Origin: an uncultured Eubacteriales bacterium
GTDB taxonomy: Bacteria; Bacillota_A; Clostridia; Peptostreptococcales; Anaerovoracaceae
Assembly (NCBI GenBank): GCA_902790885.1
Contig: CADATR010000117.1
Location: forward strand, 1-5,609
Direction: 5' to 3'
DNA length: 5,609 nucleotides
The notes under the pieces are model-generated. The model ran no database searches, was not told the origin of the DNA, and saw nothing but the letters and a program-made list of their open reading frames with translations. Within the stretch, counting starts at the first letter, position 1; each line of letters begins with the position of its first letter. Positions 1-5,609 of this stretch are shown in pieces. The position numbers and the translations under genes are program-made.

Positions 1-95
1 TGCGCACTGTTGATATCTCCTCCGTGAACAGCCTTACGGCTGATAATTGAAATATTGTTTCCGTATTTGGTCTTAATTGCCTGGTTTAAGGTCAT
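1..95 (-). CDS. Fructosamine kinase family protein, N-terminal fragment
   Basis: Only the first 31 codons are present; the gene runs off the left edge. The ATG at 95-93 follows an AGGA motif (105-102) by 6 bases and lies 12 bases after the stop of the MazG-like gene, so it is probably translated from the same message. The visible peptide ends in HGGDINSA (residues 24-31). A Gly-Gly-Asp-Ile-Asn block near residue 25 is typical of the start of fructosamine-3-kinase family proteins (a kinase fold related to aminoglycoside phosphotransferases), where it belongs to the nucleotide-binding N-lobe. These cytosolic enzymes phosphorylate sugar adducts on amines so that they break down, a form of protein or metabolite repair. 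The kinase catalytic motifs lie outside the window, so the call rests on this short motif. Another aminoglycoside-phosphotransferase-like kinase is possible. Confidence 0.6.
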   Translation of the reverse strand, partial: MTLNQAIKTKYGNNISIISRKAVHGGDINSA

Positions 96-107
96 TTGTA
101 TTCCTGT

Positions 108-422
108 TTAGAGTTTATCGTATTTTGTGCTTATTCCCTTTGCCTTTTCGACCGGATATTTCTTCTTGGTCTTTTCGAGCTTGCCCATAACTATCTCTTC
201 GATGTCAACATCGAGGCGGTCTGCCATCATGATGCAGTAGCTCAGAACATCAGCAAGCTCCTCGCACACGGCACTTTTTTCAAAGACATCGCTCCACTGA
301 AAGCATTCCAGAAGCTCCGCAGCCTCAATGCTTATCGATTTTGCGAGGTTTTCCGGTGTGTGAAACTGATCCCAGTCTCTTTCTTCATTGAATTTTCTAA
401 GTTCCTTTATAAGTTTATCCAA
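108..422 (-). CDS. MazG-like nucleotide pyrophosphohydrolase
   Basis: A 104-residue cytosolic protein of the all-alpha NTP pyrophosphohydrolase superfamily, closest in pattern to small MazG-like/RS21-C6 (dCTPase-type) proteins. The metal-binding signature is intact: E33-A-A-E36 on one helix and E55-L-A-D58 on the next, matching the family ExxE...ExxD pattern that holds Mg2+ and cleaves NTPs to NMP plus pyrophosphate. The N-terminal stretch RDWDQFHTPENLA (residues 15-27) is also typical. The length fits a stand-alone single domain. The start is a TTG at 422-420, directly after the TAA stop of the YkgJ-type gene (425-423). An AAGGGAAG purine tract inside the upstream gene serves as ribosome binding site, and no in-frame ATG lies before residue 65, past the first motif. 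Likely role: clearing non-canonical or excess nucleotides. The exact substrate cannot be read from sequence. GC is lower here (132 of 300 bases at 121-420 by hand count) than in the genes to its right. Confidence 0.88.
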   Translation of the reverse strand: MDKLIKELRKFNEERDWDQFHTPENLAKSISIEAAELLECFQWSDVFEKSAVCEELADVLSYCIMMADRLDVDIEEIVMGKLEKTKKKYPVEKAKGISTKYDKL

Positions 423-953
423 TTATTCTTCCCTTTCTCTCGATTCCTTCCATATGAGATCGTATATAAGTGGATCTCGGATGAGATGCCTCCATACAGT
501 TGTGGTGGCCTTTACAAATTTATCGTCAAGTTCTATTTCATCCTCAATCATCGGGCAGGCGTACGGAAGATCGTAGTCGTTGTAGACCAGCGTGAGCTCC
601 CCATCTTCGCTCAGATGCGGCAGAAGCGGAAAACTCCTGCACTGTATAGGCCTCAGATGCCTCGGGCAGTGAGGCGGCGTCTTGCATCTCACAAAGAAGA
701 TCTTGCCGCTCCAGGATTCCGGCAGCTCGTACTCATCCGTGCTCAGCGAGTCCCAGATGAGCCAGTTCGCGTGCTTGTCATGCACCTTCTCCTCGCCCGG
801 CAGCAGCATTATGCCCACGTCCTCTTCCGTGTACGCCGCGTTGCAGCAGGCGGCCCCGCAGATGGTGCCGCAATCGAAAGGCACCGGCGATACTCTGTCG
901 AGCAGCCGGTATATAGCCTTATACGTCCTTCTCCTCGTGGCGCCTTTTATCAT
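423..953 (-). CDS. YkgJ-type cysteine-cluster protein
   Basis: A 176-residue protein with the YkgJ/CxxCxxCC-type putative metal-binding cluster. Cysteines are at C28, C32, C36 and C37 (CxxxCxxxCC), then C90, C96, C105 and C133. The block RPIQCRSFPLL (101-111) matches the conserved 'RP..CR.FP' segment of this family, and C133 sits in a YACP context (131-134). The family is thought to bind zinc or an iron-sulfur cluster, but its biochemical role is not established. No signal peptide or membrane helix is visible, so it should be cytosolic. The ATG at 953-951 overlaps the TGA of the WYL gene in an ATGA junction, with GGAG at 965-962 as ribosome binding site, indicating translational coupling. The next gene begins right after its stop. 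The C-terminus is charged (KESREREE). The family call is firm; the function is unknown. Confidence 0.85.
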   Translation of the reverse strand: MIKGATRRRTYKAIYRLLDRVSPVPFDCGTICGAACCNAAYTEEDVGIMLLPGEEKVHDKHANWLIWDSLSTDEYELPESWSGKIFFVRCKTPPHCPRHLRPIQCRSFPLLPHLSEDGELTLVYNDYDLPYACPMIEDEIELDDKFVKATTTVWRHLIRDPLIYDLIWKESREREE

Positions 954-1945
954 TTATACTTCTCCGCAAGGCGCTCTATCTCGGCCTTTACCTGTTTCAC
1001 GACGCTGTCCGGCGCCACTATCTTCACATCTCCGTCGAGAGCCATTATCCAGCCGAAGAAGTGCTTGCTGACTGCTACCGTGACCGTGGTGCGGAAGTGT
1101 CCATCGTCGATCGGCGCTATGATGATGTCCTTGCCGAAGCGGTCGATGAACACGCTCACCAGCCGGTTCTCCGCCTCTATGGTCACCTTCGTCTCGTCTC
1201 CGGCAAACATGCCGAAAAGCGTATTGGTATAATGCGCTATGTTGAAGCGTCCGAAGGCCTCGTGCCCCTCGCGCGCCTCGTCGAGCATCTCTATCTGCGT
1301 CATCTTGTCGACGCGGTAGTGGATTATGGTCTCATGCTTCGAGTCGTAGGCGACCAGATAGTACATCTCGTCGTCCCACATCAGGGCCCACGGGCTCAGC
1401 TTATACCACTTGCCGCCATAGCGCGGCTCCATCTCCTTCCTGAGGTTCCAGTCGAAATACTTGAACCTTATCTGCCGGTTGTCGCCTATGGCCGCGTGTA
1501 TCTTGTCGACATTGTAATAGATGCTCTCGTTCATAGTCTTCACACGGCCGGAGATTATCACCTGCCTGTGCAGCTGAGAGCCTTCGTATCTGCTTACCAG
1601 CGACTCGAGCTTCTTTATGAGCTGATCCGACTTCTTGTCTGTTATGAACTTGGATGACTGCACCGAGTCCACCAGCAGCTTCAGCTCCGGCAGCTCAAAA
1701 TCCCTGCTGCCGAGGTAGTAGTAAAAGCCGTGGCCGTCCTTCTCCGATATGATGTCGAAGCCGAATCTGCGCAGCTCATCGAAGTCCTGATACAGCGTCT
1801 TGCGGTCAGCGTTGACGCCCTCAGCCGCCAGCTTCGAGATTATCTCGGGCATGGTAAGCTTGTGCGCGTCATCAGTCTCGCGCGAAAACAGCCGCACTAT
1901 GTACAGCATCTTCAGCTTCTGGTTCTCACCCTTTCGCTCTGCCAT
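950..1945 (-). CDS. HTH and WYL-domain transcriptional regulator
   Basis: A 331-residue DNA-binding regulator of the WYL family (YafY/PafBC-like architecture). Residues about 10-62 form a winged helix-turn-helix, with recognition-helix-like NADRKTLYQDFDELRR (45-60) followed by the wing. The WYL domain spans about 142-230: YKLSPWALMWDDEMYYLVAYD (181-201, near-consensus for the ligand-binding strand pair) and HYRVDKM (209-215, the conserved Arg-containing strand). The C-terminal WCX-like part includes FFGWIMALDGDVKIVAP (296-312). The ATG at 1945-1943 has GGAG (1956-1953) about 7 bases upstream. WYL domains are thought to sense nucleic acids or nucleotide-like ligands and can activate or repress. 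The ligand and targets here are unknown. Its central place in the operon suggests it controls the operon itself, possibly through the 2876-2925 promoter region (inference). Length is normal for the family and no residues appear to be missing. Confidence 0.92.
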   Translation of the reverse strand: MAERKGENQKLKMLYIVRLFSRETDDAHKLTMPEIISKLAAEGVNADRKTLYQDFDELRRFGFDIISEKDGHGFYYYLGSRDFELPELKLLVDSVQSSKFITDKKSDQLIKKLESLVSRYEGSQLHRQVIISGRVKTMNESIYYNVDKIHAAIGDNRQIRFKYFDWNLRKEMEPRYGGKWYKLSPWALMWDDEMYYLVAYDSKHETIIHYRVDKMTQIEMLDEAREGHEAFGRFNIAHYTNTLFGMFAGDETKVTIEAENRLVSVFIDRFGKDIIIAPIDDGHFRTTVTVAVSKHFFGWIMALDGDVKIVAPDSVVKQVKAEIERLAEKYK

Positions 1946-1991
1946 TTTTCCGCTCCGATCTCACATGCCGCGCCGTCCGCTCTTCGGTCCG

Positions 1992-2189
1992 CTACTTGAG
2001 CAGCCCTGCTTCCTTTGCCTCACTGATGAGCTTCGGGAAGTCCGCGAGCGACACCTCAACATCGTGCTTCTTTGCGAAGCCTATGAATTCTCCCATTGTG
2101 ATCTTGTTATCAGCAAGGATTGCCTCTACCTCTTTCTGAAGTTCAGGGTCAGTCTCGTACTGCTTGATGAGTTCTTCTACAGTTGCCAT
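1992..2189 (-). CDS. Nif11-like small protein
   Basis: A 65-residue acidic, helical protein without cysteine, tryptophan, signal peptide or membrane segment. A strong ribosome binding site (AAGGAG, about 8 bases before the ATG at 2189-2187) supports translation. The pattern resembles the Nif11 domain: an N-terminal helix with DPEL (14-17), then GEFIGFAKKHDVEVSL (33-48), comparable to the 'F..fA...G..v...dl' part of that family. Nif11-type sequences occur both as free-standing small proteins and as leader peptides of ribosomally made modified peptides. Here there is no Gly-Gly-type cleavage site, no core region and no modifying enzyme in the window, so a free-standing role is more likely. It is separated from the unknown 167-residue gene by 26 bases and from the WYL gene by 46 bases. 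That the gene is real is well supported; the family assignment is tentative and made by eye. Confidence 0.75.
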   Translation of the reverse strand: MATVEELIKQYETDPELQKEVEAILADNKITMGEFIGFAKKHDVEVSLADFPKLISEAKEAGLLK

Positions 2190-2215
2190 TTTAAATCTCC
2201 TTTCACTTGCCAGTG

Positions 2216-2719
2216 TTACCCGTCTTTCCTCCAGACAAAACGCACCGCCGCGTCGTCCCCTTTGACACTTATAATGTGCTCGAAATTCGTGCCGTTTATT
2301 TCATACGCAGCATCGATTCCCGCCAGAGCCTCAGCGTCCGCCTGCCTGCAGAATTTCAGCATCCGCTCCGCCTGGCCGCTCAGACCCGAGCCGCCTCCTT
2401 CAGCCTGATCAGCTGCCCTGCTGTATACAGTACCCGCGCCGGCGCGGTACAGGACCGGCCACTGTCTGAATGTATCCGGATCGGCGTATATATGGATGTA
2501 CCTGCCGTGGAAGCTGATGTCGAACCAGTCCGTCCCGAACGAGTACGCCCCGCCTTCGAGAGAGCCGTCCTTAAGGAAGCACTCTCTGGCAAAATAGCAG
2601 TTGTCCGCCTCGCTGAAGCCGATCTTCACGTACTTGTCCTTTCGCGTCGTGAACCAGGCTCCCCCGCTCCGTATATTCCCGATCATTCCGCTCTTGAGCG
2701 CCTCTTTTTTATTAGCCAT
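2216..2719 (-). CDS. Hypothetical protein, 167 residues, first gene of the operon
   Basis: I do not recognise this protein. The start is placed at the ATG at 2719-2717 because GGAG (2730-2727) lies 7 bases upstream. A longer reading from a GTG at 2773 would add 18 residues, but it has no comparable ribosome binding site and would run through the predicted hairpin. The protein appears soluble with no signal peptide. Residues 20-78 are rich in aromatic and alternating residues (AWFTTRKDKYVKIGF, AYSFGTDWFDISFHGRYIHIY), suggesting beta strands. A Gly-rich linker (EGGGSGLSG, 107-115) separates this from a C-terminal part with a short helix (QAERMLKFCRQADAEAL) and a final strand ending FVWRKDG. Cysteines at 41, 47 and 124 show no metal-site spacing. 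It is probably a two-part alpha/beta protein. It is co-directional with the Nif11-like gene (26-base gap), hence probably co-transcribed. Function unknown. Confidence 0.75.
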   Translation of the reverse strand: MANKKEALKSGMIGNIRSGGAWFTTRKDKYVKIGFSEADNCYFARECFLKDGSLEGGAYSFGTDWFDISFHGRYIHIYADPDTFRQWPVLYRAGAGTVYSRAADQAEGGGSGLSGQAERMLKFCRQADAEALAGIDAAYEINGTNFEHIISVKGDDAAVRFVWRKDG

Positions 2720-2753
2720 TTTTCTGCTCCATAGAACTACTGCGTCCGAATGT

Positions 2754-2799
2754 AATGCTTTCTTTTTCACCACGGCGTTGCCGCAGTGTCGAAAGCATT
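2754..2799 (-). promoter_or_regulatory. Nested hairpin in the leader of the minus-strand operon
   Basis: A 9-base perfect inverted repeat (AATGCTTTC at 2754-2762, GAAAGCATT at 2791-2799) encloses a second stem. Read as minus-strand RNA, the inner stem is CACUGCGGC (2788-2780) and GCCGUGGUG (2776-2768) around an AAC loop, nine pairs including U-G and G-U. Those two wobbles pair only on the minus strand; on the plus strand they become C/A mismatches, which favours a function in the minus-strand transcript. No U-tract follows the stems on either strand, so it is not an ordinary terminator. It ends 34 bases before the start codon of the 167-residue gene. It matches no riboswitch or T-box consensus that I know. 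A translation- or stability-controlling leader element is an inference. Confidence 0.45.
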
Positions 2800-2886
2800 G
2801 ATCTACGGCGGCCAGCGCCTTCGATAGCAGCGAGAGCGTGCCTGGCGGTATTATTGCAGGCTGCTCAACATGCCGTGTACAGTATT

Positions 2887-2895
2887 ATTTTACCA
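2887..2895 (-). promoter_or_regulatory. Candidate extended -10 promoter of the minus-strand operon
   Basis: On the minus strand TGGTAAAAT (2895-2887) matches an extended -10 element (TGnTATAAT with one mismatch). No good -35 hexamer is seen 16-18 bases upstream, which extended -10 promoters tolerate. Transcription would start near 2880 and give a leader of about 160 bases before the 167-residue gene. Confidence 0.4.
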
Positions 2896-2916
2896 CACAG
2901 TATGCTCGCGAATATA

Positions 2917-2925
2917 TGCTATACT
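2917..2925 (+). promoter_or_regulatory. Candidate extended -10 promoter of adenine deaminase
   Basis: TGCTATACT matches the extended -10 consensus TGnTATAAT with one mismatch. The -35 region is weak. A start near 2932 would give a leader of only about 18 bases, consisting mostly of the ribosome binding site, so no riboswitch would fit downstream of it. Confidence 0.45.
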
Positions 2926-2934
2926 TTTGCTATC

Positions 2935-2943
2935 AGGAGGTGA
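2935..2943 (+). promoter_or_regulatory. Ribosome binding site of adenine deaminase
   Basis: AGGAGGTGA is a full complement to the 16S rRNA 3' end and sits 6 bases before the ATG at 2950. This decides the start in favour of 2950 over the in-frame ATG at 2998, which has only a weak purine stretch before it. Confidence 0.9.
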
Positions 2944-2949
2944 TTTATT

Positions 2950-4749
2950 ATGCTCAATAAATTTTGTAAAAAGCCCCTATATGAAGTAACAAGAACGATG
3001 GCGAATGTGGCGATGGGCGTCGAGAAGGCGGACATGGTCATTAAAAACGCCAAGCTGGTAAATGTATGCACAGCCGAGATACAGGAGGGCATAGATGTGG
3101 CGATCGCTGAAGGCCGCATCGCTCTTGTAGGCGACGCGGCTCACTGCATTGGTGAAAACACTAAAGTTATAGATGCGTCCGGCCAGTATATAGCTCCTGG
3201 ATTCATGGACGCTCACATCCACGTGGAGTCGGCCATGATAAGCGTCGGAGAGTATGCCCGCGCTGTAGTCCCGAACGGCACCACAGGCATCTTCATGGAT
3301 CCTCACGAGATCTGCAACGTCTGCGGGCCTGAGGGCGTAAAGGCCATGATCGACGATGCGAAGAGAGCTCCTCTTAAGGCGATGTCGAATGTGCCTTCAT
3401 GCGTTCCTGCCGTTGCCGGATTCGAGGACACAGGCTCGCACATAGGTCCTGAAGAGGTCCGCGAGATGATGACATGGGACGGCATCATGGGCCTCGGCGA
3501 GATGATGAGCTTCCCTAACGTTCTGGGAGCCGAGCCTAACATCCACGGCGAGCTGGCCGAAACTCTCAAGGCCGATCAGGTCATAACAGGCCACTACTCC
3601 GTGCCTGAGACGGGCCCGGGACTCAACGCGTATATCGCCTCGGGAGTCAGATGCTGCCACGAGTCGACCCGCGCAGAGGATGTTCTCGAGAAGATGCGCC
3701 ACGGAATGTACGCTCTCATGCGCTACGGCAGCGCATGGCACGACATGCCGGTCATCATCCGCGCCATACTCGACAACAAGGTAGACGACCGCTTCGCCTG
3801 CCTCATCTCAGACGACACGCACCCTGACACCCTCATAAGCGAAGGCCACATGGACTACATCGTCCGCTGCGCCATTAAGGAAGGACTCGATCCTATAAAA
3901 GCCATACAGTATGTGACCATCAACCCGGCTACCTGCTTCCGCATGGATCACGAGATGGGCAGCATCTCGCCGGGCAAGTGCGCTGACATCGTGTTCTTCA
4001 ACGATCTGAACGACATCCGCATTACGCGCACCATCATCGACGGCGACGTCGTGGCCGAGAACGGAAAGATGACAGTCGATGTAGGCAAGTCCGCATTCCC
4101 TGACTTCGTCTACAACACCATGCATGTCGGCTATGACATAACGACCGACTGCTTTAAGATCGCGGCGCCGGAGGGAGCCGGAGACACTGTTAAGACAAGA
4201 GTCATGGAGATCATCCCTAACCGCGTAGGCAACTACGAAAGGATAATGGATCTGAAGGTGCAGGATGGCTTCGTGGAGGCTGACAGCAGCCAGGATATAA
4301 TGAAGATGGCCGTATTTGAGCGCCATCACGAGACAGGCACCAAGGGCTGCGGATTCGTGAAAGGCTTCGGATTCAAAAAGGGAGCCATGGCACAGACCGT
4401 ATCGCACGACGCTCACAACCTGCTCGTTGCCGGCACCAATGACGAAGACATGGCTCTCGCAGCCAACACTCTCGTTGAATGCGGCGGCGGAATGTGCGCT
4501 GTTGCGGACGGCAAGGTGCTGGCACTCGTGCCGCTTCCGATCGCAGGCCTCATGAGCGACCTGCCTGTTGAAGAGGTAGCCGCGCTTATAGAAAAGCTCG
4601 ACGCGGCATGGAAAGAGATGGGCTGCGTGATCAACTCGCCATATATGACGATGGCGCTGATCCCGCTGGCATGCCTGCCTGAGCTGAGGCTCACAAACCG
4701 CGGCATGGTAGACTGCCGCACCTTCAGCTTCACAGACCTCTTCGTCTAG
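2950..4749 (+). CDS. ade: Adenine deaminase (EC 3.5.4.2)
   Basis: A 599-residue cytosolic metal-dependent amidohydrolase that converts adenine to hypoxanthine plus ammonia in purine salvage. Residues about 25-80 form the first part of the beta-sandwich domain. The TIM-barrel core follows: APGFMDAHIHVES (82-94, metal-binding H89 and H91), DPHEICNVCG (117-126), GLGEMM (181-186, E184 at the bridging-ligand position), GHYS (214-217), CCHEST (235-240) and SDDTHPD (287-293, catalytic Asp). From about 420 onward comes the adenine-deaminase-specific C-terminal domain, with HHETGTKGCGFVKGFG (459-474) and a later Gly-rich VECGGGMCAV segment. Length is typical (about 570-600) and all key residues are present. 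CCHE replaces the SDHE seen in the Escherichia coli type, and GHYS precedes a short insertion, so it belongs to a divergent subgroup. It is transcribed alone, divergently from the minus-strand operon. The gene symbol ade (also adeC) follows family usage. Confidence 0.95.
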   Translation: MLNKFCKKPLYEVTRTMANVAMGVEKADMVIKNAKLVNVCTAEIQEGIDVAIAEGRIALVGDAAHCIGENTKVIDASGQYIAPGFMDAHIHVESAMISVGEYARAVVPNGTTGIFMDPHEICNVCGPEGVKAMIDDAKRAPLKAMSNVPSCVPAVAGFEDTGSHIGPEEVREMMTWDGIMGLGEMMSFPNVLGAEPNIHGELAETLKADQVITGHYSVPETGPGLNAYIASGVRCCHESTRAEDVLEKMRHGMYALMRYGSAWHDMPVIIRAILDNKVDDRFACLISDDTHPDTLISEGHMDYIVRCAIKEGLDPIKAIQYVTINPATCFRMDHEMGSISPGKCADIVFFNDLNDIRITRTIIDGDVVAENGKMTVDVGKSAFPDFVYNTMHVGYDITTDCFKIAAPEGAGDTVKTRVMEIIPNRVGNYERIMDLKVQDGFVEADSSQDIMKMAVFERHHETGTKGCGFVKGFGFKKGAMAQTVSHDAHNLLVAGTNDEDMALAANTLVECGGGMCAVADGKVLALVPLPIAGLMSDLPVEEVAALIEKLDAAWKEMGCVINSPYMTMALIPLACLPELRLTNRGMVDCRTFSFTDLFV

Positions 4750-4788
4750 AAGGAACAAAAGAGGCAGCAAGTCTCATTGCAAAATAAT

Positions 4789-4812
4789 GAGGGCGGTTTT
4801 TTGACCGCCCTC
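4789..4812. terminator. Bidirectional intrinsic terminator hairpin
   Basis: A perfect 9-base GC-rich stem (GAGGGCGGT at 4789-4797, ACCGCCCTC at 4804-4812) with a 6-base loop lies 39 bases after the adenine deaminase stop. On the plus strand it is followed by TTAGCTTTCTTT, and on the minus strand by ATTATTTTGC. Both tails are T-rich, so it can end transcription from both convergent genes. Confidence 0.85.
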
Positions 4813-4827
4813 TTAGCTTTCTTTGAA

Positions 4828-4844
4828 GGGAACGTGCCGTTCCC
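4828..4844. terminator. Second hairpin between the convergent genes
   Basis: GGGAACG (4828-4834) and CGTTCCC (4838-4844) form a 7-base stem with a 3-base loop, 18 bases past the stop of the minus-strand gene. The following tails (GTCTTCTC on plus, TTCAAAG on minus) are poor U-tracts, so it is a weak terminator or a 3'-end stabilising stem. Confidence 0.5.
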
Positions 4845-4862
4845 GTCTTCTCTATTCTGCTT

Positions 4863-5609
4863 CTACTGTACCTGCTCCAGTATCTCTTCTGTCATGAGTT
4901 CTCTCTGGTATACGTCGGTCAGCACGCCGAAGTACTGCACTATTGTGCCGGACTCCAGAAGCTCGTCCTTTACGGACAGCTGATCGTCAGTAATGACGCG
5001 GATCTTGCCGCCGTACGTATCAGTCTTTACCAGGTTGCCCTCGTCGTCGTAGAAGTCGAAGAGGAATTCTATGGTATCACCTGTCTCGAACTGCTCGTAG
5101 CCCTTCTTCATGAAGAACGTTTCTTCCTCGTCATCTCTGCTGTATCCGACAACGCGGCCGGTGACTTCAGCATCCTGGTCATCCTTGACTGGATCCCATT
5201 CGATGTGCAGTGTGATGTCTTCCGTGCCGTTGAGTCTTGCCCTGGCTGTTCCGCGGTAAGTGGTGCCCTCTTCGGTCACAAGCGGCTCGCCTGTCTCATA
5301 GCATATGATATGGCCGTTGACCTGTGCCCAGATACCGTCCATGCTGACGAGAGGGTGTCCGGCTTCATCCGTATCATAGAAGTGCTCGCGGCCGATGTAC
5401 ATTATGCCTTCCTCAGTCCTGAGGTAGGCAGCTATCTTGCAGTCGAGTATGGTATCCCAGGTCTTCTCAGGAAGATCCGGCAGATATCCGAGCTCGGTCT
5501 CTGTCACCGGGATGTCGATGAAGAGGTCTGTCGTATCGTAGTTCTCAAAGCCCTTGATATACCAGTCCTTATCAGTATAGTCCTCTGCGGCCAAGATGCC
5601 CCACATGGT
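4863..5609 (-). CDS. Probable clostripain-family (C11) peptidase, C-terminal part
   Basis: The reading frame is open to the right edge, so this is the last 248 codons or so of a larger protein. The ATG at 5606 is preceded in frame by a Thr codon and is probably internal. The pattern LPDLPEKTWDTIL, then YLRTEEGIMYIGREHFYD, then GHPLVSMDGIWAQVNGHIICY recalls the region after the catalytic domain in clostripain-related cysteine peptidases of Clostridia. There, a 'LP...W' segment, an acidic 'GY..LG.DN.YDFDE.G' strand and a 'W.A.NG..V.YY' strand recur. The rest is acidic and strand-rich (YRGTARARLNGTEDITLHIEW; DTIEFLFDFYDDEGNLVK), like an accessory beta domain. The catalytic His/Cys and any signal peptide lie outside the window. 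Such proteins are usually secreted. It ends at TAG, facing adenine deaminase across the terminator region. The family call is from remembered pattern only; another secreted beta-domain protein is possible. Confidence 0.6.
   Translation of the reverse strand, partial: TMWGILAAEDYTDKDWYIKGFENYDTTDLFIDIPVTETELGYLPDLPEKTWDTILDCKIAAYLRTEEGIMYIGREHFYDTDEAGHPLVSMDGIWAQVNGHIICYETGEPLVTEEGTTYRGTARARLNGTEDITLHIEWDPVKDDQDAEVTGRVVGYSRDDEEETFFMKKGYEQFETGDTIEFLFDFYDDEGNLVKTDTYGGKIRVITDDQLSVKDELLESGTIVQYFGVLTDVYQRELMTEEILEQVQ

Larger units (their letters stand above)
2876..2925. promoter_or_regulatory. Candidate operator between divergent promoters
   Basis: ACAGTAT occurs twice as an exact direct repeat (2879-2885 and 2897-2903), flanking the minus-strand -10. 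A partial inverted copy, ATACT (2921-2925), lies in the plus-strand -10, forming AGTAT-N17-ATACT with 2899-2903. TGTACA (2876-2881) overlaps the first copy. This could be a regulator site, perhaps for the WYL protein, but the motifs are short and may be chance. Confidence 0.25.

Noticed and set aside
96..1232. Long plus-strand open frame of 378 codons
   Set aside because: It lies antisense across three well-supported minus-strand genes, has no family pattern and has no ribosome binding site.
1992..2189. Modified-peptide (RiPP) precursor gene
   Set aside because: It has no Gly-Gly cleavage site, no cysteine or Ser/Thr-rich core, and no modification or export enzyme in the window.
2720..2773. 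GTG start at 2773 extending the 167-residue protein by 18 residues
   Set aside because: No ribosome binding site lies before it and it falls within the inner hairpin. The ATG at 2719 has GGAG at ideal spacing.
2754..2799. Transcription terminator or attenuator
   Set aside because: The stems are not followed by a U-tract on either strand; the T-run lies inside the outer stem.
2800..2949. Purine riboswitch upstream of adenine deaminase
   Set aside because: The candidate promoter leaves only about 18 bases of leader, and no purine-riboswitch core or plus-strand terminator is visible.
3808..4770. Long minus-strand open frame of 320 codons opposite adenine deaminase
   Set aside because: It is a His/Ala/Val-rich shadow of the codon pattern of the deaminase gene and shows no domain motifs.
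4863..5606. Complete gene starting at the ATG at 5606
   Set aside because: The frame stays open to the window edge, and the N-terminus shown has no signal peptide or domain start, so it is a fragment.

Overview
The window looks like a chromosomal piece of an anaerobic, low-to-mid GC Firmicute of the class Clostridia. This is inferred from strong AGGAGG-type ribosome binding sites, the adenine deaminase variant, the clostripain-like C-terminal fragment and the YkgJ and WYL gene types. The species cannot be named from the sequence. There are no rRNA or tRNA genes, insertion sequences, CRISPR arrays or phage genes.

Layout: bases 1-2719 hold six tightly packed minus-strand genes. In transcription order they are an unrecognised 167-residue protein, a 65-residue Nif11-like small protein, a WYL-domain regulator, a YkgJ-type cysteine-cluster protein, a MazG-like nucleotide pyrophosphohydrolase, and the first 31 codons of a probable fructosamine kinase that runs off the left edge. 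Gaps are 46 bases or less, with one ATGA overlap and one direct stop/start junction, so they read as one operon. Bases 2720-2949 are a divergent intergenic region. It holds a candidate promoter for each direction and, on the minus-strand side, an RNA leader of about 160 bases with a nested hairpin. Bases 2950-4749 (plus strand) encode a full-length adenine deaminase. A convergent region at 4750-4862 carries a strong bidirectional terminator hairpin and a second hairpin. From 4863 to the right edge is the C-terminal part of a minus-strand protein, probably a secreted clostripain-family (C11) peptidase.

How the genes fit together: the distal minus-strand genes suggest metabolite repair, with MazG-like removal of unwanted nucleotides and fructosamine kinase removal of sugar adducts from amines. 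The WYL protein is the likely local regulator. The role of the two promoter-proximal small genes is unknown, and they are the least explained part of the window. Adenine deaminase makes hypoxanthine and ammonia from adenine and appears to be transcribed alone. I did not find convincing evidence of a new defence or biosynthetic system. The best leads are the structured leader plus the unknown/Nif11-like/WYL trio.
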